Source: CAVSNH01 sp963729275 (GTDB lineage Bacteria; Actinomycetota; Acidimicrobiia; Acidimicrobiales; RAAP-2). Taken from it: a stretch of 64,000 nucleotides of DNA. The notes beneath the pieces were generated by a model. The model did no database searches, was not told the DNA's origin, and saw only the letters and a list, made by a program, of their open reading frames with translations. Made by a program: the position numbers and the translations under genes. Within the stretch, counting starts at the first letter, position 1; every line of letters starts with the position of its first letter. The stretch spans positions 930,001-994,000 of the forward strand of contig CAVSNH010000013.1 in the NCBI GenBank assembly GCA_963729275.1, read 5' to 3'. Of this stretch, positions 43,172-51,551 are shown in pieces.

Positions 43172-43528
43172 TCACATCTCCGCGATCTCACGCAGCTCCG
43201 CGGTCACTGTCCAGGAATCGTCGTGGACCTGCAGGAATCGCTTCACCCATTCCAGCGCCTCCGCCTTGTCCTTGGCCTGCAGAATCGCGTATCCGCCGAC
43301 CACTTCCTTGCTCTCGGTGAAGGGTCCATCGGTGTAGCTGAGTTTGCCCCCGGAGATCGTGACCCGGGTCCCGTCCGCGGTGGGTGTAAGTCCAGCCGTG
43401 TCCAACATCGCGCCGGCCTTCGTGATCTCTTCGAACAGTTTGCCCATCCGCTCTTGGGACTCGGGACTGAGGCCCTCAGCAGGGCGATTCTGCTCATCGA
43501 CTCGGATCATGGAGAGGTAACGCGGCAT
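43172..43528 (-). CDS. YCII/DGPF domain protein
   Basis: A 118-residue ferredoxin-like alpha/beta protein. YLSMIRVDEQNRPAEGLSPESQERM, the VTISGGKLSYTDGPFTESKEVVGGYAILQAKDKAEALEWVKRFLQ signature (with the DGPF motif) and a final strand make up the domain. Start ATG 43528 has GGAGG upstream. Genes of this type accompany ECF42 sigma factors and are among their main targets; the protein's activity is unknown. Confidence 0.9.
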   Translation of the reverse strand: MPRYLSMIRVDEQNRPAEGLSPESQERMGKLFEEITKAGAMLDTAGLTPTADGTRVTISGGKLSYTDGPFTESKEVVGGYAILQAKDKAEALEWVKRFLQVHDDSWTVTAELREIAEM

Positions 43529-43848
43529 GGAGCCTCCTTGTTCGTCGGCGGGCGATTCCCGCCTCGTACCCTTACGTCGAACGGGGGACCGCCGAATCGA
43601 CAGTCCAACGGAAATTTTCTCTCAGGTCGCTGCCCACGAAAGGTGCGATCTGCGATAGTGGCTCGCCTCCTTGAAGCACAGCGAATTCTGGCCCTATCTC
43701 GACCTCAGCTACCCAAGCTGAGGGGAGTTGATGGCAATGGTCAACGGCGGCAGTTGCGGAATGGATCTCCAAAAGGCCTGGAGGTCTCGCAGAAGCCGCC
43801 TGGAGTTGGGCAAGACCGGGGCTTCAGTTCCCTGCAACGATTACTGGC
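43529..43848. other. Divergent intergenic region, 320 bp
   Basis: Contains one hairpin repeat (43704-43722) between the divergent YCII and uracil-DNA glycosylase genes. Nothing else is supported. An ECF42 promoter for the YCII gene would be expected near 43540-43600. Confidence 0.4.
43704..43722 (+). repeat. Dispersed 19-nt hairpin, copy 7
   Basis: CTCAGCTACCCAAGCTGAG with an extra outer C-G pair; perfect stem, loop ACCCA. Confidence 0.8.
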
Positions 43849-44451
43849 GTGACACAACGGGACGCCGAGCTGACTGAACTGCTCAGGAGCCTGCGGGCGT
43901 GCACTGTTTGTGCACCGATGCTCCCTCTCGGTCCTCGACCGGTCGTTCAAGCCGGTTCCAATGCCCGCATCGTGATCATCGGCCAGGCCCCCGGAAGGAG
44001 GGTTCATTTGTCGGGCGTCCCCTGGGATGACCCGAGTGGGGCCACCTTACGAGGCTGGCTCGGGCTCACAGCTGAGGAGTTCTACGACTCCGCTCGAATC
44101 GCACTCGTCGGCATGGGATTCTGCTACCCAGGGTCCACCACCTCTGGTGACAAGCCCCCGAGGCCTGAATGTGCTCCTCTCTGGCACGACCGAATCCTGG
44201 CGGAGCTCTCGCGGGACCGTCTGGACGTCATCGTTGGCTCATACGCCCAGAAGCGCTACGTGCCGGACGGCTCGGAGTCAGTGACGGCGACCGTAGCCAG
44301 ATGGGCTGACTACTTACCCACGAAGATCGTCTTACCCCATCCCTCGCCAAGGAACCGCGGCTGGCTTACGAGCAACGCCTGGTTCCAGGCTGAGACCTTG
44401 CCGGCCGTTCGAGAACGCGTACGGCAAGTCCTTGCAGACAGCGCATCCTGA
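43849..44451 (+). CDS. Uracil-DNA glycosylase superfamily protein with 4Fe-4S cysteines
   Basis: A 200-residue DNA repair enzyme that removes uracil or other damaged bases. Motif 1 is GQAPGR and motif 2 is PHPSPRN. Four cysteines match the family 4/5 iron-sulfur pattern: C18-x2-C21 near the start and C92-x15-C108. The usual proline-rich stretch between the last two (YPGSTTSGDKPPRPE) is present. Motif 1 departs from GEAPG, so base specificity may differ from classic UdgA. GTG start; stands alone. Confidence 0.85.
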   Translation: MTQRDAELTELLRSLRACTVCAPMLPLGPRPVVQAGSNARIVIIGQAPGRRVHLSGVPWDDPSGATLRGWLGLTAEEFYDSARIALVGMGFCYPGSTTSGDKPPRPECAPLWHDRILAELSRDRLDVIVGSYAQKRYVPDGSESVTATVARWADYLPTKIVLPHPSPRNRGWLTSNAWFQAETLPAVRERVRQVLADSAS

Positions 44452-44649
44452 GCGCGCATCGAGCAACGAAGGCACCCGATCTACCAGCAACTCACCTCAG
44501 CGGCTCAAAATGATGAGTGCAGGTCCAGCTACCGTTCTCCTGGGACGGCCGTCGTAAGGTCGAGGAACCGAGACGGCCTACGATCGGAGAGTGCTCTGTG
44601 ACCGCGCATCGCATCGCCTCCTAAGCATCGAGTTGGGTTCTCCCTAGCC

Positions 44650-45765
44650 ATGGTCATGTCGGATCGACCCGAGGTTGAGACCGCCTCATGGCCTATTGCT
44701 GCTGTTGACATCGCCGGCCTGGCCTCCAGCATGGTCGGCGCAATCGGACGGCTGCCGTTCCGCAGACCGTGGCGAGGTCCGAGCCACGTCCCTCGAAACA
44801 TGGCGGTGTCCGCTACCCGTGAATTCGTGCGCTCCCTACTCGGATTCGCCTCGTCCTTACCTATCGATGAGTTCCGATCCTTGGAGCGGATTCTCGATGA
44901 GATCGCTGGTCTGGTCCTCCCCCCTTTCGTGGCTCTCCAAGGGGGCACGACCGAATCCGCCCACATTGGAGGCGTACCCGGTGTTTGGTTCAGGCCATCT
45001 CAGGATCTCGAGGTGTCGAGAGGCACTGGACGGCCCGGAACGATCGTCTACCTGCACGGCGGCGGCTACATCGGAACCTCGCCACGCATGTACAGCCTCT
45101 TCATATCCCATTTGGCTCGGGTCACGGGATGCTCACTGTTTGCGGCCGATTACCGGTTGGCACCGGAGTTTCCGTTTCCCGCTGCCGTGGACGATGCTTT
45201 GAGCGTCATTACGCACCTACGGGAAGGCGGGCTCGCTCCTGATCGGCTGTTCATCGCCGGCGATTCGGGAGGTGGCGGGCTGATCGGGACCGTCCTCCTC
45301 CGCATGAGAAAGGACAACCTCGGTCAACCGGCCGGCGCGCTGCTCTTCTCGCCCGAGGTCAGCCTGACACTCACCGAGGATTCTGTCACCGATAACGCAG
45401 CGCTGGACGTGCTTCCATGGAATATCCCCGTCAATCCCTATCTTCATGGCGTGGACCCTGATGACGACAGGGTCGATGTGCTCCTGGACGACTTGGCAGG
45501 ATGGCCTCCGACCTTTCTCGTCTACGGAGGCGACGAAATGTTCCGGGACGCGATCCGGGAACTGGCACAGAAGCTCCGGAAAGCCAGGGTGCCTCATGTC
45601 GCCTCCGAGGTCGAAGGCATGTTTCACGTCTTCCCCTTCCTCGTGCCATGGGCCAAGGAGAGCCGCGATGTCTACGACCGAGCGGGACAATTCGTCAGAT
45701 CCGTACTCGATCGACCTGGCTCGATTGAGAGCGAGTACCACGAACGTTCGCAGAACATCAGCTAG
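44650..45765 (+). CDS. Alpha/beta hydrolase (HSL-type)
   Basis: A 371-residue esterase/lipase. After about 110 residues with an amphipathic N-terminus comes the oxyanion motif YLHGGGYIGTS, the DYRLAPEFPFPAAVDDA stretch, the nucleophile GDSGGGG, the acid near YGGDEMFRD and the base His in MFHVFPFL. This is the hormone-sensitive-lipase pattern of actinobacterial esterases. ATG 44650 or 44656 starts it. The stop codon lies inside a dispersed hairpin repeat, which suggests that repeat insertion set the C-terminus. Confidence 0.87.
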   Translation: MVMSDRPEVETASWPIAAVDIAGLASSMVGAIGRLPFRRPWRGPSHVPRNMAVSATREFVRSLLGFASSLPIDEFRSLERILDEIAGLVLPPFVALQGGTTESAHIGGVPGVWFRPSQDLEVSRGTGRPGTIVYLHGGGYIGTSPRMYSLFISHLARVTGCSLFAADYRLAPEFPFPAAVDDALSVITHLREGGLAPDRLFIAGDSGGGGLIGTVLLRMRKDNLGQPAGALLFSPEVSLTLTEDSVTDNAALDVLPWNIPVNPYLHGVDPDDDRVDVLLDDLAGWPPTFLVYGGDEMFRDAIRELAQKLRKARVPHVASEVEGMFHVFPFLVPWAKESRDVYDRAGQFVRSVLDRPGSIESEYHERSQNIS

Positions 45766-45775
45766 TCAAGCTGAG
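45757..45775 (+). repeat. Dispersed 19-nt hairpin, copy 8, holding a gene's stop codon
   Basis: ATCAGCTAGTCAAGCTGAG followed by GACGCCG. The TAG at 45763-45765 ends the hydrolase gene. Confidence 0.75.
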
Positions 45776-45797
45776 GACGCCGTCGGGGATCTGGTAC

Positions 45798-46421
45798 CTA
45801 GGCATCGCCGGCCAGCTGCAACTTATGGTGACGATGTCGTCGTACGAAGAGCAAGGTCAGAAGTGCGGCCGAAGCGAGACCGACGACCAAGATCAAGATG
45901 TCCCTAGCCGATCGGTGTCCCGTTAGTACCCGCCCCACTCCGTAGGCAGTTGCGACAACCGAAACCGTAAAGGCGATCGAAGCGACCAAGTTCCAGACCG
46001 CGAACTGCCTTGACTTCATTCGAGCAGTTCCCGAGATGATGGCTGGAGTGAAGAAGACGGCGACGCGGCCCCACTTTGCATAGGCCTGCTCGCCCTTGTC
46101 CAGCAACTGTTGTCGCCCAGCCTGACGCTTTCCTGGGCGAGCCAGAAGCTGGTTACCCCAGCGAAAGCCGACTGAGTAGCCGACCAGTCCGCCCGTTTCG
46201 CCGGCGATCACAGAGACGACGATCACGGCAGCCAAGTTCAAGTTCCCTTGGCTTGCTCCGACTGCCGCCGCAGCAGCTGCAGCACTGCCAATCGCAGGTA
46301 CGCCAGCCCAAGATGCCATCACCGCCATGAAGAGGCACACGTACTCCCATAAGTTGCTGCCTGCCCCCGACGATGTCGCCGTCGCGACGAAATGCATCCA
46401 ATCTGTAAACATCACCGGCAC
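45798..46421 (-). CDS. DedA-like membrane protein
   Basis: A 207-residue membrane protein of the SNARE-associated/DedA (VTT) type, a family linked to lipid flipping and membrane homeostasis. Visible features are a first helix region with GVPAIGSAAAAAAAVGA, VIVVSVIAGETGGLVGYSVGFRWGNQLL, then AYAKWGRVAVFFTPAIISGTARMKSRQFAVWNLVASI, matching the conserved F-x-RF-x-P-G region with changes, and two final helices. ATG 46409 (the second Met region) is an alternative start. The match is good in layout but the key Arg-Pro-Gly motif is altered, so the exact subgroup is unsure. Confidence 0.75.
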   Translation of the reverse strand: MPVMFTDWMHFVATATSSGAGSNLWEYVCLFMAVMASWAGVPAIGSAAAAAAAVGASQGNLNLAAVIVVSVIAGETGGLVGYSVGFRWGNQLLARPGKRQAGRQQLLDKGEQAYAKWGRVAVFFTPAIISGTARMKSRQFAVWNLVASIAFTVSVVATAYGVGRVLTGHRSARDILILVVGLASAALLTLLFVRRHRHHKLQLAGDA

Positions 46422-46638
46422 CTTCCGCCCTTCTTATTCCAAGAATGAGGCGACCTCAGCCTTGCTCACGAGAAGGGAGCTTGGGGCTGACCACCAAGGT
46501 AAGCCAACTCTCCTCTGGGCATCGCAGTCCGATTGCCGGTAAAGCTGTCCGTTGGAGTCATCCCGACGCGATCTGCTCTCACGAACCGGGACTTCAGCTT
46601 TTCAATTAGTCCGCTGAGGACCTATTAGATGCGCTGCT

Positions 46639-47028
46639 TCACCCGATGAATGACTTGATGTTCTTGACGAGCTTGTCCTCGATCTCGACATTCCAAGCGG
46701 AGTCGGCCACGTCAACGACGAGAAACAGTTCAGAGATGAGCAACGTCTCGATCGCCGCCACACCTAGGTGCTCAAGCCACTTGCCGATGCCGACACGAAC
46801 TGTGAAGTCCTCTGGGCTTCCGGCGATCGTGATGGTCAGCGCACGGTCTGCGTCAACAACCCCGCGGAGGAAGCCGCCCTTCTTGGCCTGGATGGCCACG
46901 CCCTTATCGCTCGGAGCCGAGCTCTGGACGGTGAAGCCGTCAGACTTCAGGTACTCCTCGATGTGGGACTGCAGAGATCCAAGGTCGGTTCCCTTGCCTT
47001 GGAAATGTTCCTCCTTGTCGCCGATCAT
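46639..47028 (-). CDS. Hypothetical soluble protein
   Basis: A 129-residue protein with alternating strands and helices: LGSLQSHIEEYLKSDGFTVQSS, VAIQAKKGGFLRGVVDADRALTITIAGSPEDFTVRVGIGKWLEHLG, and a C-terminal AIETLLISELFLVVDVADSAWNVEIEDKLVKNIKSF. The pattern looks like a compact lipid- or ligand-binding fold with a hydrophobic segment near the end. ATG 47028 has AGGGAGG upstream. I do not recognise the family. Confidence 0.7.
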   Translation of the reverse strand: MIGDKEEHFQGKGTDLGSLQSHIEEYLKSDGFTVQSSAPSDKGVAIQAKKGGFLRGVVDADRALTITIAGSPEDFTVRVGIGKWLEHLGVAAIETLLISELFLVVDVADSAWNVEIEDKLVKNIKSFIG

Positions 47029-47210
47029 GACGGCCTCCCTTGTTTCGTAGTTGTGTCGCCTAATCCCGCGAAATCATTTGCATGACCAACGATCCGCTGG
47101 TGCCATCTGATCACCGGAAAGGCCCTGGTATGCCAATGGCAAGCTAGTACCCGTGATTGCGCAGTGGCGATCGCCCACCACTCGCCCCTTCCTCGGTCCT
47201 CGCCCGCCAT

Positions 47211-47229
47211 CTCAGCTGCCCAAGCTGAG
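47211..47229 (+). repeat. Dispersed 19-nt hairpin, copy 9
   Basis: CTCAGCTGCCCAAGCTGAG followed by GACAGCG; perfect seven-pair stem, between two minus-strand genes. Confidence 0.8.
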
Positions 47230-47278
47230 GACAGCGCCTCGGCTCGGGGACGTCGGCAAAGGAGACTCGGCGGCGCAG

Positions 47279-47701
47279 TCACAGGTAAGCCACACTCTCG
47301 GACTCGCGAAGTCGAGTCGCCATCGAACTCAACAGTTTCTTCGCGATCGTAGGGGTCGAGTCCAACAGCTTGCTGAAATGGCGATATGAAAGAAGCAGAA
47401 CGCCAACGTCGGTCTTACATTCGACGGATGCTGATCGTGGGTTCCGATCGAGCAGAGAGAGTTCGCCGAAGAAGTCCCCAGGATTCAGGGTCGCGACAGA
47501 TCTACCCTGGCGCCTGACGACTGCGACGCCACTCACAAGAATGAAGAGGTAGGCGCCCATCTCACCCACTTCAACGAGCACCCGACCCTCGGGGACTTCA
47601 GCCTCGTGGAGAGCGCGGGCGATCTTCTTCAATTCGGAAGATGAGCAGCTAGAAAACAGCCAGATGTTCTTGAGATCGAGCGCCGTCTGGCCCGCCGCCA
47701 T
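47279..47701 (-). CDS. Stand-alone cyclic nucleotide-binding domain protein
   Basis: A 140-residue protein consisting of one cNMP-binding (CAP_ED) domain: LKNIWLFSSCSSSELKKIARALHEAEVPEGRVLVEVGEMGAYLFILVSGVAVV and the phosphate-binding cassette FFGELSLLDRNPRSASVECKTD with its Glu and Arg. The C-terminal helix ends in LLSSMATRLRESE. No DNA-binding or catalytic domain follows, so it would signal through a partner. A cyclase is encoded at 10796-12127 and a second stand-alone binder at 60722-61087. Confidence 0.88.
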   Translation of the reverse strand: MAAGQTALDLKNIWLFSSCSSSELKKIARALHEAEVPEGRVLVEVGEMGAYLFILVSGVAVVRRQGRSVATLNPGDFFGELSLLDRNPRSASVECKTDVGVLLLSYRHFSKLLDSTPTIAKKLLSSMATRLRESESVAYL

Positions 47702-47982
47702 TCAAGGACTCTATCCACGGCGACAAGTGTCGTCCCTTGAAAAGGACCGACTGGAGAGGGCCAACCGGAGACGGAGGCGGCACTATAACGTGACGTTTCA
47801 GTGAATTCAGTGGCGATCGATCCGTGGGTTCTTCGCGACAGACGGCGCAATATTTGATTTGCCGGTTCAGAAGCGTCTGATGCGGGGTATCGGAGCGCTC
47901 CAAACAATCTCAGGCGGGCGACAGTCGAGTAGCTGTCGTACAACCGGCCTGCCGCCCGTGTCTGCTCAAGTGAGGGGCTCCC

Positions 47983-48111
47983 ATGAACGACGTGGCCGAT
48001 CTGATCCTCGGATTCGGTCCCACTCCGGCGTCGGGACGTCTCCAGGACCGCTGGCACCGGCACCCAAGATCTGCGGGAACTCCACAGTTCAACGAATTGA
48101 GGCTTGGATGA
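47983..48111 (+). CDS. 42-residue ORF coupled to the PPTase-like gene
   Basis: ATG 47983 follows GAGGGG by five bases and opens a 42-codon frame. Its TGA overlaps the ATG of the next gene in an ATGA arrangement. The product begins MNDVADLILGFGPTPAS and is otherwise Arg/His-rich with no recognised domain. The good RBS and the overlap suggest a real leader peptide or small protein that couples translation of the PPTase-like gene. It is too short to judge by composition. Confidence 0.45.
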   Translation: MNDVADLILGFGPTPASGRLQDRWHRHPRSAGTPQFNELRLG

Positions 48112-48863
48112 GCACACTCCTAACCACGGCTACCGGATCTTCCGTGGACGGGCGGCCGACCGGTCCTCCCGAGTTCGCGGCCTGGCGCACGAGCGTCTCG
48201 ATTGGCGCGTCCACCGATCCCCAAACGCTTGCTCGCGCCTATCTCGACGAGAGCGAAGGGAATGCCTTTGCGGCCATGGACGGATCGGACCAAATCTCGT
48301 GGCTCCTCGGCCAGGTAGCAGCCAAAGACGCTGTCTGCAATCACCTCGTGAACCGGAGCTTCGCTGCGTTCGATCCCAAACGGATCGCGGTCGACTACGA
48401 CGTCGAGGGCCGCCCCAGTGTGAGAGTCCAGGGTGCTCGTTTCTCGACCCGTGGTGTACAGGTTTCGATCGCCAACAAGCCGACGGTTGGCGTGGCGATC
48501 GCGGCCAGGGTCCCTCCGTTGTCGGTAAAGACGGGGGAAGTCGGGCCGAAGAAAGGGATCGGAATCCACGTGGAGTCGGTGGAATCGCGACCGCCCAGTT
48601 TCGAAGAGACGGTGTTGGCCCCGCCCGAGCGGTCGCTATGCGACGTCAGTTCCGACGATCGCGATACCTGGCTCACCCGGATGTGGGCCGTGAAGGAGGC
48701 GGCGGCCAAGGCGAGCGATCTGGGCCCACGTCGTCGTCCGAAGGATTTCGCGGTAGACGCTGTAGAGCAGAACCGACTGCGGTGCCTCGGACGTTGGATC
48801 GGCACCGAACCCCTCCGCACCCCCGGCGGAGAATTCATTGTCGCTTGGACTGAGACCCCGTGA
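48108..48863 (+). CDS. 4'-phosphopantetheinyl transferase-like protein
   Basis: A 251-residue protein of the PPTase superfamily, which loads CoA-derived arms onto carrier proteins. SWLLGQVAAKDAVCNHL resembles the stretch found in PKS-associated PPTases. FDPKRIAVDYDVEGRPSV and TRGVQVSIANKPTVGVAIA precede the metal motif, and WAVKEAAAKAS (Lys near 196, Glu 197, Lys 201) is intact. In the GIGIHVE motif (150-156) the usual Asp is replaced by His, which could impair or change metal binding. The frame is open back to 47859, but ATG 48108 with the upstream ATGA overlap is preferred. Carrier proteins are not visible nearby. Confidence 0.75.
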   Translation: MSTLLTTATGSSVDGRPTGPPEFAAWRTSVSIGASTDPQTLARAYLDESEGNAFAAMDGSDQISWLLGQVAAKDAVCNHLVNRSFAAFDPKRIAVDYDVEGRPSVRVQGARFSTRGVQVSIANKPTVGVAIAARVPPLSVKTGEVGPKKGIGIHVESVESRPPSFEETVLAPPERSLCDVSSDDRDTWLTRMWAVKEAAAKASDLGPRRRPKDFAVDAVEQNRLRCLGRWIGTEPLRTPGGEFIVAWTETP

Positions 48864-48964
48864 GGCGAGCCGCGTAATCCCCGCCCCTCCTCGCGCACGC
48901 TCCGAGGTAACAGACCCGGCGCTCCTGGCAGGCCAAGAGGGCTTACCTCCTAGTTTCCGCCGCT

Positions 48965-48983
48965 CTCAGCTGTTCGACCTGAG
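48965..48983 (+). repeat. Dispersed 19-nt hairpin, copy 10
   Basis: CTCAGCTGTTCGACCTGAG followed by GACGACCCTA; imperfect stem. Between the PPTase-like and SDR genes. Confidence 0.65.
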
Positions 48984-49038
48984 GACGACCCTAAGCTCAG
49001 ACCCCATGCCATCGAGCTGGGGCCCCACGGGGCAGACG

Positions 49039-49791
49039 ATGTTCGATCTGAGTGGCAAGGTCGCAGTGGTGACCGGCGGAAGCCGAGGCATCGGACGCTC
49101 CGTGGCGGAGGGCCTGGCCGTGGCGGGTGCCGACGTTGTAATTGCCAGTCGAAAGATCGAGAACTGCGAGAAGGCAGCCCAGGAGATCCACACCGCAACA
49201 GGTCAGCGAGCCCTGCCCGTTGGATGCCATGTTGGTCGTTGGGAGGATTGTGACCAACTCGTCGATACCGTGTATCGCGAACTCGGACGCTGCGACGTGC
49301 TCGTGAACAACGCCGGCATGTCGCCGGCCTATGACGACTTAACCACCGTAACGAGGGACCTTTATGACAAGGTCCATGCCGTCAACGCCAGCGGACCTTT
49401 CCGTATCAGCGTGTTGATCGGAGGGCGGATGGCGAACGCCGACGGTGGGTCGATCATCAACATCTCGAGCGTGGGATCGCTACGCCCGACCGCCGGCGAT
49501 CTGCCGTACGCAATGGCCAAGGCCGCTCTCAACGCGCTCACGATTGGGCTCGCGGATGCTTGGGCACCGAAAGTGAGAGCGAACCTCGTTCTCCCCAGCG
49601 CCAGCAATACCGACCTGACCGCGGCCTGGCCGGCTGAGACGAAAGCACGCATCGCTGAAACGAACCCGATGAAGCGCCTTGGTCAGCCCGAGGACATGGT
49701 CGGCGTCTGCGTCTTTCTGGCCAGCGACGCCTCGTCCTATGTCAACGGTGCCCAGATTCCCGTCGATGGCGGCCTGTATCGCTCGCTCTGA
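49039..49791 (+). CDS. Short-chain dehydrogenase/reductase
   Basis: A classical SDR of about 250 residues. The cofactor motif is TGGSRGIG, the NNAG motif is LVNNAGMS, the catalytic Ser lies in IINISSVGS and YAMAK supplies Tyr and Lys. The end YVNGAQIPVDGGLYRSL is typical. ATG 49039 fits the family start; ATG 49006 in frame would add 11 residues. In the usual PG motif after the active site the sequence reads LVLPSAS, a minor deviation. It probably oxidises a hydroxyacyl or alcohol intermediate of the catabolic genes to its right. Confidence 0.9.
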   Translation: MFDLSGKVAVVTGGSRGIGRSVAEGLAVAGADVVIASRKIENCEKAAQEIHTATGQRALPVGCHVGRWEDCDQLVDTVYRELGRCDVLVNNAGMSPAYDDLTTVTRDLYDKVHAVNASGPFRISVLIGGRMANADGGSIINISSVGSLRPTAGDLPYAMAKAALNALTIGLADAWAPKVRANLVLPSASNTDLTAAWPAETKARIAETNPMKRLGQPEDMVGVCVFLASDASSYVNGAQIPVDGGLYRSL

Positions 49792-49889
49792 GCAGCCGAG
49801 ATCTCTCGACTACTGGCCTGCGAGAAGAGCCAAGCGATCTCGCATGCTCCACGTCAGACGAAACGGAGCCTGATTCAGGCCACGACCGG

Positions 49890-51200
49890 TCACGCCCGCG
49901 TGAGGTACCGATCGATGACTCGATGCATATGCAGGATGTTGACCTCCTGCCGCCGGTTGAGCCGGATCGGCGGCCCAGCGGTCGACTTCATCCCGATCTG
50001 CACGTGCTCCATATTGGCGTAGTCCTGGTTCGTGATCTCGCCCCAGTCGCGTTCGGTCCAGTCAGCGAAGAAGCGACGATTGGCTCGCCTCGGAGGGCCG
50101 TCCTCGCGGGGCCATTCCAGGAACCACGTGTCCTTGACACAGCTGTCGGGATCGGTGCCGTTGGGCCGAACCCGGAAGAGGATGGCAGATCCCGGATAGA
50201 TCGGTCCGACCATGTTGGGGAAGAAGTAGACGTCGTCGGCACTGGTCAACTGATCGTCGGAGAACCCATCCACCGCGACGCCGCGGGCGGCCAGCAGAGC
50301 CCGTCGGCCCTTCTGATAGCGGCCGAGCATGGTCGCGCCATCCATGGGTGTAGCGAGGATCTCGTCCACCAACGCCCGCTCCTCTTCGAGGAAGAGCCCG
50401 CCCAGACCCTGGATGAACTTCTCCAGGATCTCGGCCTCGTCGTACTCGCCCTCGGAGAGCCCTAAGCGTGGGCTCGGGCGCAACTGACGACGGGCGTTCG
50501 GTAACCGTCCGTAGTGCGAGTGAATCCCCAACGGTTCGTAGTCGAGGTTGACGTCATCGGTCCACGGCAGGATCTGCGGGTGCGTGCCTTGCACGTGGTA
50601 GCCCTCGTTGAAGGCGTCCACGGCGACCTTCCAGTTGGCAGGGAGCACGGTCGACAGCGAGGCACGGATGCGGAGTTGGTGAAGTTGGTACGGCGCCAAC
50701 AACGTGGGCAGAGGGTCGAGGTAGTCGAGCAGTGGTGGAGCGGCAGCGTCGAAGTTGATCCAAACGAATCCTCCCCATCGCTCGACCTGAACGGCTCGAA
50801 GTGCCGCGTCCGACGGTATGGGGTCGAACTCGTCACGATCGACGACCTCGACGAGCTTCCCATCAAGGTCGTACCGCCACGCATGGTAACGACAGCGAAT
50901 GCAACCGTCGCCAAAGAGACCGGCTCCATCGGCCAGCCGAGTGCCGCGGTGCAGGCAGGTGTTGTGGAAGGCACGAATGGCATCTGGGCTCGAGCGGACG
51001 ACGAGCACCGACTGGTCGCCGATCGTGTACTCGTAGTACTCGCCGACCTCGGCGATCTCCTCCTCCCGGCAGGCCACCTGCCAGACGCTTGACCACAGGT
51101 GCTCGAACTCGAGCGCAGCAAAGTCGGCGCTTGTGTAGCGAGAACGCGGGATGTCCCCTTCCTCACCGATCAGCACGTTGTCGAGATCCGCTCCGCTCAT
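49890..51200 (-). CDS. Rieske aromatic-ring-hydroxylating oxygenase, alpha subunit
   Basis: A 436-residue oxygenase. The [2Fe-2S] Rieske site is C82-x-H84 (NTCLHRG) and C103-x2-H106 (CRYHAW). The catalytic domain carries the mononuclear iron ligands in AVDAFNEGYHVQGTHP and a distal Asp in the C-terminal part. It would dihydroxylate or monohydroxylate an aromatic or steroid-like substrate using electrons from a reductase and ferredoxin not found next to it. It diverges from the thiolase at 51552; no beta subunit is encoded beside it. Confidence 0.9.
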   Translation of the reverse strand: MSGADLDNVLIGEEGDIPRSRYTSADFAALEFEHLWSSVWQVACREEEIAEVGEYYEYTIGDQSVLVVRSSPDAIRAFHNTCLHRGTRLADGAGLFGDGCIRCRYHAWRYDLDGKLVEVVDRDEFDPIPSDAALRAVQVERWGGFVWINFDAAAPPLLDYLDPLPTLLAPYQLHQLRIRASLSTVLPANWKVAVDAFNEGYHVQGTHPQILPWTDDVNLDYEPLGIHSHYGRLPNARRQLRPSPRLGLSEGEYDEAEILEKFIQGLGGLFLEEERALVDEILATPMDGATMLGRYQKGRRALLAARGVAVDGFSDDQLTSADDVYFFPNMVGPIYPGSAILFRVRPNGTDPDSCVKDTWFLEWPREDGPPRRANRRFFADWTERDWGEITNQDYANMEHVQIGMKSTAGPPIRLNRRQEVNILHMHRVIDRYLTRA

Positions 51201-51551
51201 GGGTAGTCACGGGAGCGCACCTGGTTCGTCGCCACCCTCGCCTCCTTCGCGATGCGCCGAGCCGTCGACTCTCATGTCGCCCAACAGCTCGGGTGTTGCC
51301 CATGCTAGGGCGCGGCGACAACCGACAATCTCCTCGATGCCGAGCGTGGGCCACCGGCACGACCACCCCGAACTCTCGCTGCGCCGACGGCTGCCGAGCC
51401 ATCGCGGGATTCGGAGGCGCCCAGACTGCTGCCACCCGCCATCGATTCGGGCCGTCCGACTTGCACTTAGGACGCGGTGAATTGCGGCGTCGTATACTCC
51501 GGGCTCCCGCTCCGGAAACGAAGCTCGGGGGCTACGCGGGAGGGTGAGATC
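51201..51551. other. Divergent intergenic region, 351 bp
   Basis: Between the Rieske oxygenase and thiolase genes. It must contain both promoters, but I see no palindrome or box I can defend, and no gene. Confidence 0.4.
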
